DNA of 61,860 bases from Desulforhabdus sp. TSK (lineage in GTDB: Bacteria > Desulfobacterota > Syntrophobacteria > Syntrophobacterales > Syntrophobacteraceae), in contig NZ_BQXM01000031.1 of assembly GCF_022836495.1 (NCBI RefSeq), forward strand, positions 1 to 61,860. Direction: 5' to 3'. Below, piece by piece: positions 60,082 to 61,860 of the stretch. Under the pieces are notes generated by a model. It had not been told where the DNA came from. It did no database searches and worked only from the letters and a program-made list of their open reading frames with translations. The position numbers and the translations under genes are program-made. How positions within the stretch are numbered: position 1 is the first letter of the stretch; every line of letters starts with the position of its first letter.

Positions 60082-60867
60082 CTATTCTTTTTCAGGGATG
60101 GGACCCTCGGGCGGACTGTAGGGGATTCCTTCTTCAATGGATTCGAGCACATCCTCCGTATAGTCCCGACTGCCGATTCCCGAGACTTCTGCATCTGGCG
60201 GTGCAGGCCGTCCTCTGCGAGGGGTTCGATCTTCCCGCTCCCAGGCGACTTCATCTGTCCCGAGCAGGTCAACGACGGATGTGAGCCCCATCACATCAGT
60301 GAGAATCTGAAGCAGGATCTGATGCTCTCCTTCATCGGGGAGGAGCCCTTCGAGATAGACCATGCCCCTCCGGGAGGATATTGTCAGCTCGTCGAGGTCT
60401 ACCCTTCCGTCATTGCGGAGATGCTCCACGATGAGGGTTGTCAGCTCCTCATCGCTCATATTCCGGTATTCCTCCGGCAGAGCTGCACACGGCATGAGCT
60501 CGCGCGGCCGGCGCAGCCCTTTGCTCTTTTTGTCATGGCGGCGGGCACACCCCAGACACAGCCGTGTCTCCGGAATCGCCTCCAGACGCCCATAGGAGAT
60601 GAGAGCTTCACATTCCTCACATATCCTGTAACTGCCTGCGGCCATCCTGCAAAGAGCCAGATCGATAGCCTCGATTTCTTCCTTTGTCCGCTCATCCAGG
60701 CGATCGTAAAGGGTGACGATATCCGCCTTCTGAGCTTCCTCCTCCATCTCGATGTCGCGTTCCCCCAAGGCTTGCCAATCGGCTTCAAATTGATGCAGCC
60801 GATCGAAAACTTCTCTACGGCGTTTCAGCAGAATGGACCGCAAAGGTCTGAGATCTTGTTCCATCAT
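60082..60867 (-). CDS. DksA/TraR zinc-finger and BON-domain fusion protein
   Basis: A 261-residue protein. The N-terminal part (1-115) is DksA/TraR-like: a coiled-coil region with DRLDERTKEEIEAIDLALCR and a four-cysteine finger C83-x2-C86-x17-C104-x2-C107 (ICEECEALI, LCLGCARRH). A BON-like domain follows (about 138-205, EELTTLIVEHLRNDGRVDLD and GMVYLEGLLPDEGE), then a proline-rich acidic tail. DksA proteins bind RNA polymerase, while BON domains usually bind membranes or ligands in the periplasm; here there is no signal peptide, so the BON part should be cytoplasmic. Confidence 0.82.
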   Translation of the reverse strand: MMEQDLRPLRSILLKRRREVFDRLHQFEADWQALGERDIEMEEEAQKADIVTLYDRLDERTKEEIEAIDLALCRMAAGSYRICEECEALISYGRLEAIPETRLCLGCARRHDKKSKGLRRPRELMPCAALPEEYRNMSDEELTTLIVEHLRNDGRVDLDELTISSRRGMVYLEGLLPDEGEHQILLQILTDVMGLTSVVDLLGTDEVAWEREDRTPRRGRPAPPDAEVSGIGSRDYTEDVLESIEEGIPYSPPEGPIPEKE

Positions 60868-60967
60868 GCCGGTTTCCCCCTCATGTTATCAACACATCTC
60901 CTCAATCGTCGTCTTGAAAAACCTTTCCGGACGCATCCACTCCCCAAAACCGGTCAACCTCGCGGCT

Positions 60968-61420
60968 TCAGGACCTCTGCAGGCTTTCACGTTTGCGCTG
61001 TACGGTGATCAGCTTCACCATATCCGTCATCTCTTCACAGACCTGTTCGATACAGTCATCGATGGAAAGGATTCCTTCAAGCCCTCCGGCTCTGTTGATC
61101 ACCGGGATTCTACGCACGCCCGACGAGCTCATTCGTTTGAGAACATCCGAAAGGTTCTCATCCTCCTGAGCCATCATAAGCTCCAGGCTCATGACATCTC
61201 CCACCAGCAGGGAATGCATGCGGTCCGGCTCAACGGCAATGACGCCGACAACTATATCCCGGTCTGTCAGAATCCCCACCGGGACCTGCTCGCCATTCTT
61301 TTTTTCCACAACAACCAGGTCCCCCACATGGTAATCCCGCATGAGACGCGCCGCTTCCACAATGTTATTATGCTTCCCGACAACAACGACCTCCCTCGTG
61401 CAAAACTCTCCTACTGTCAT
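60968..61420 (-). CDS. CBS-pair protein
   Basis: A 150-residue protein of two CBS motifs: MTVGEFCTREVVVVGKHNNI then VGILTDRDIVVGVI, and VGDVMSLELMMAQEDENLSD then VRRIPVINRAGGLEGILSID. Such pairs bind AMP, ATP or SAM and report energy state. The ATG at 61420 follows GGAGGGAGG; an earlier ATG (61432) lies within that site. It is 100 bases upstream of the DksA-BON gene and may share its transcript. Confidence 0.9.
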   Translation of the reverse strand: MTVGEFCTREVVVVGKHNNIVEAARLMRDYHVGDLVVVEKKNGEQVPVGILTDRDIVVGVIAVEPDRMHSLLVGDVMSLELMMAQEDENLSDVLKRMSSSGVRRIPVINRAGGLEGILSIDDCIEQVCEEMTDMVKLITVQRKRESLQRS

Positions 61421-61542
61421 GCCTCCCTCCATTTCAAGACGTGCCTGTCAACTACCAAAGCCCTCGGCATTCCCTTTCGAAATGTCTTTCCGGCTCGAGT
61501 CCCAGGCGGGCTCGCGCCAATGCTGTTCACTTAAGCTCCGAT

Positions 61543-61639
61543 CGTCATTCCAACGAAGGTCGGAATCCAAGTTTTTCGCTGGGCTGGATTCCGGCTTAAA
61601 GACTGCCGGGATGACGAGCAAACGAATTTTCAGACAGTC
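61543..61639. repeat. REP/MITE-like palindrome, family C copy
   Basis: CGTCATTCCAACGAAGGTCG (from 61543) leads to GGATTCCGGCTTAAAGACTG and the end TTTTCAGACAGTC, which matches the right end of the copy at 16171-16274. Confidence 0.7.
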
Positions 61640-61860
61640 ACTACAGTCGAGGCCAAAGCTGCTGCCCTCTTTTAGAGGGTAAAGCAAAGAAAATCGAACG
61701 GCAGGTCTTCGAAACTCTGGACGAGGATAAACATAGGGCGTCCAAATTGGCGAACGCCCGTTGACCGGTATTTGACTCCAGCACTGGGAAGCAATGCTCC
61801 TGCCATTCTAAAACGGTTCATGCGAGGGCATTTTGCGCCTGGCCGTGCCCTGTTTGACAG
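61640..61860. other. Unassigned right end of the window
   Basis: About 220 bases after the last repeat, belonging to a 440-base gene-free stretch that starts at 61421. I see no coding frame with a family, no RNA gene and no strong promoter. Confidence 0.4.

Noticed and set aside
61448-61687. 79-codon minus-strand frame near the right end
   Set aside because: It translates a family C repeat and has no family.

Overview
The window is about 61.9 kb of moderately GC-rich bacterial chromosome. Gene content suggests a sulfate-reducing or syntrophic member of the Desulfobacterota (former Deltaproteobacteria, Syntrophobacter-like). The evidence is a small assimilatory-type sulfite reductase, two TauE/SafE anion carriers (one in a sigma-54-controlled cluster of a kind I recall from Desulfovibrio), ResB/CcsA cytochrome c maturation, a periplasmic-type molybdenum hydroxylase, and many small palindromic REP/MITE-like repeats. 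The species assignment is an inference; no rRNA gene is present in the window.

Layout. 1-376: three tandem leftward promoter units that look like the start of a stable-RNA or other very highly expressed operon lying left of the window. 377-9350: thioredoxin-reductase-like flavoprotein, then resB-ccsA-tatB-tatC-rdgB, a NifU-like scaffold, a universal stress protein and a DEAD-box helicase. 9703-16115: EF-hand protein, a 34-residue membrane peptide, a BaeSR-like two-component system, a thioesterase, a TauE/SafE carrier and a DAC-domain (diadenylate cyclase-like) protein. 16724-21292: a complete livKHMGF ABC importer. 21353-27250: CBS-ACT protein, rlmN-mtgA-monooxygenase cluster, HD hydrolase and two L,D-transpeptidase lipoproteins. 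27703-35227: a divergent regulatory locus. On the minus strand it runs small membrane protein, TauE/SafE carrier, periplasmic protein, small membrane protein, Cache-PAS histidine kinase; on the plus strand is a membrane-bound sigma-54 activator with an unusual winged-helix C-terminus. 35429-40042: a third L,D-transpeptidase, a decayed ABC efflux operon, an O-methyltransferase and a cyclodeaminase. 40315-48990: a membrane protein, a PaoABC-like molybdenum hydroxylase, a three-repeat zinc-knuckle-like protein, sulfite reductase, RNase HI, a STAS-like protein, a tRNA-binding-fold protein and an Asp/Glu racemase.

49433-58453: tRNA-Ala and tRNA-Leu, the latter being the attachment site of an 8.76 kb integrated element bounded by 18-bp direct repeats. 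The element encodes a tyrosine integrase, ribbon-helix-helix regulators, a primase-helicase, an ERCC4-type nuclease, a zinc protein, an excisionase-like HTH protein and several unknown proteins. It has no capsid or terminase gene I can recognise, so it looks like a satellite or minimal integrative element. 58683-61860: cyclopropane fatty acid synthase, a DksA-BON fusion and a CBS protein.

How it fits together. The best candidate for an undescribed system is 27703-35227. A canonical sigma-54 promoter (GG-N10-GC) and an upstream dyad sit in the gap between the carrier operon and the sigma-54 activator, so the activator probably switches on the carrier and its accessory proteins in response to a periplasmic signal, with the histidine kinase at the far end of the same operon. 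The second is the tRNA-Leu island, whose replication/nuclease genes form a tightly overlapping operon.
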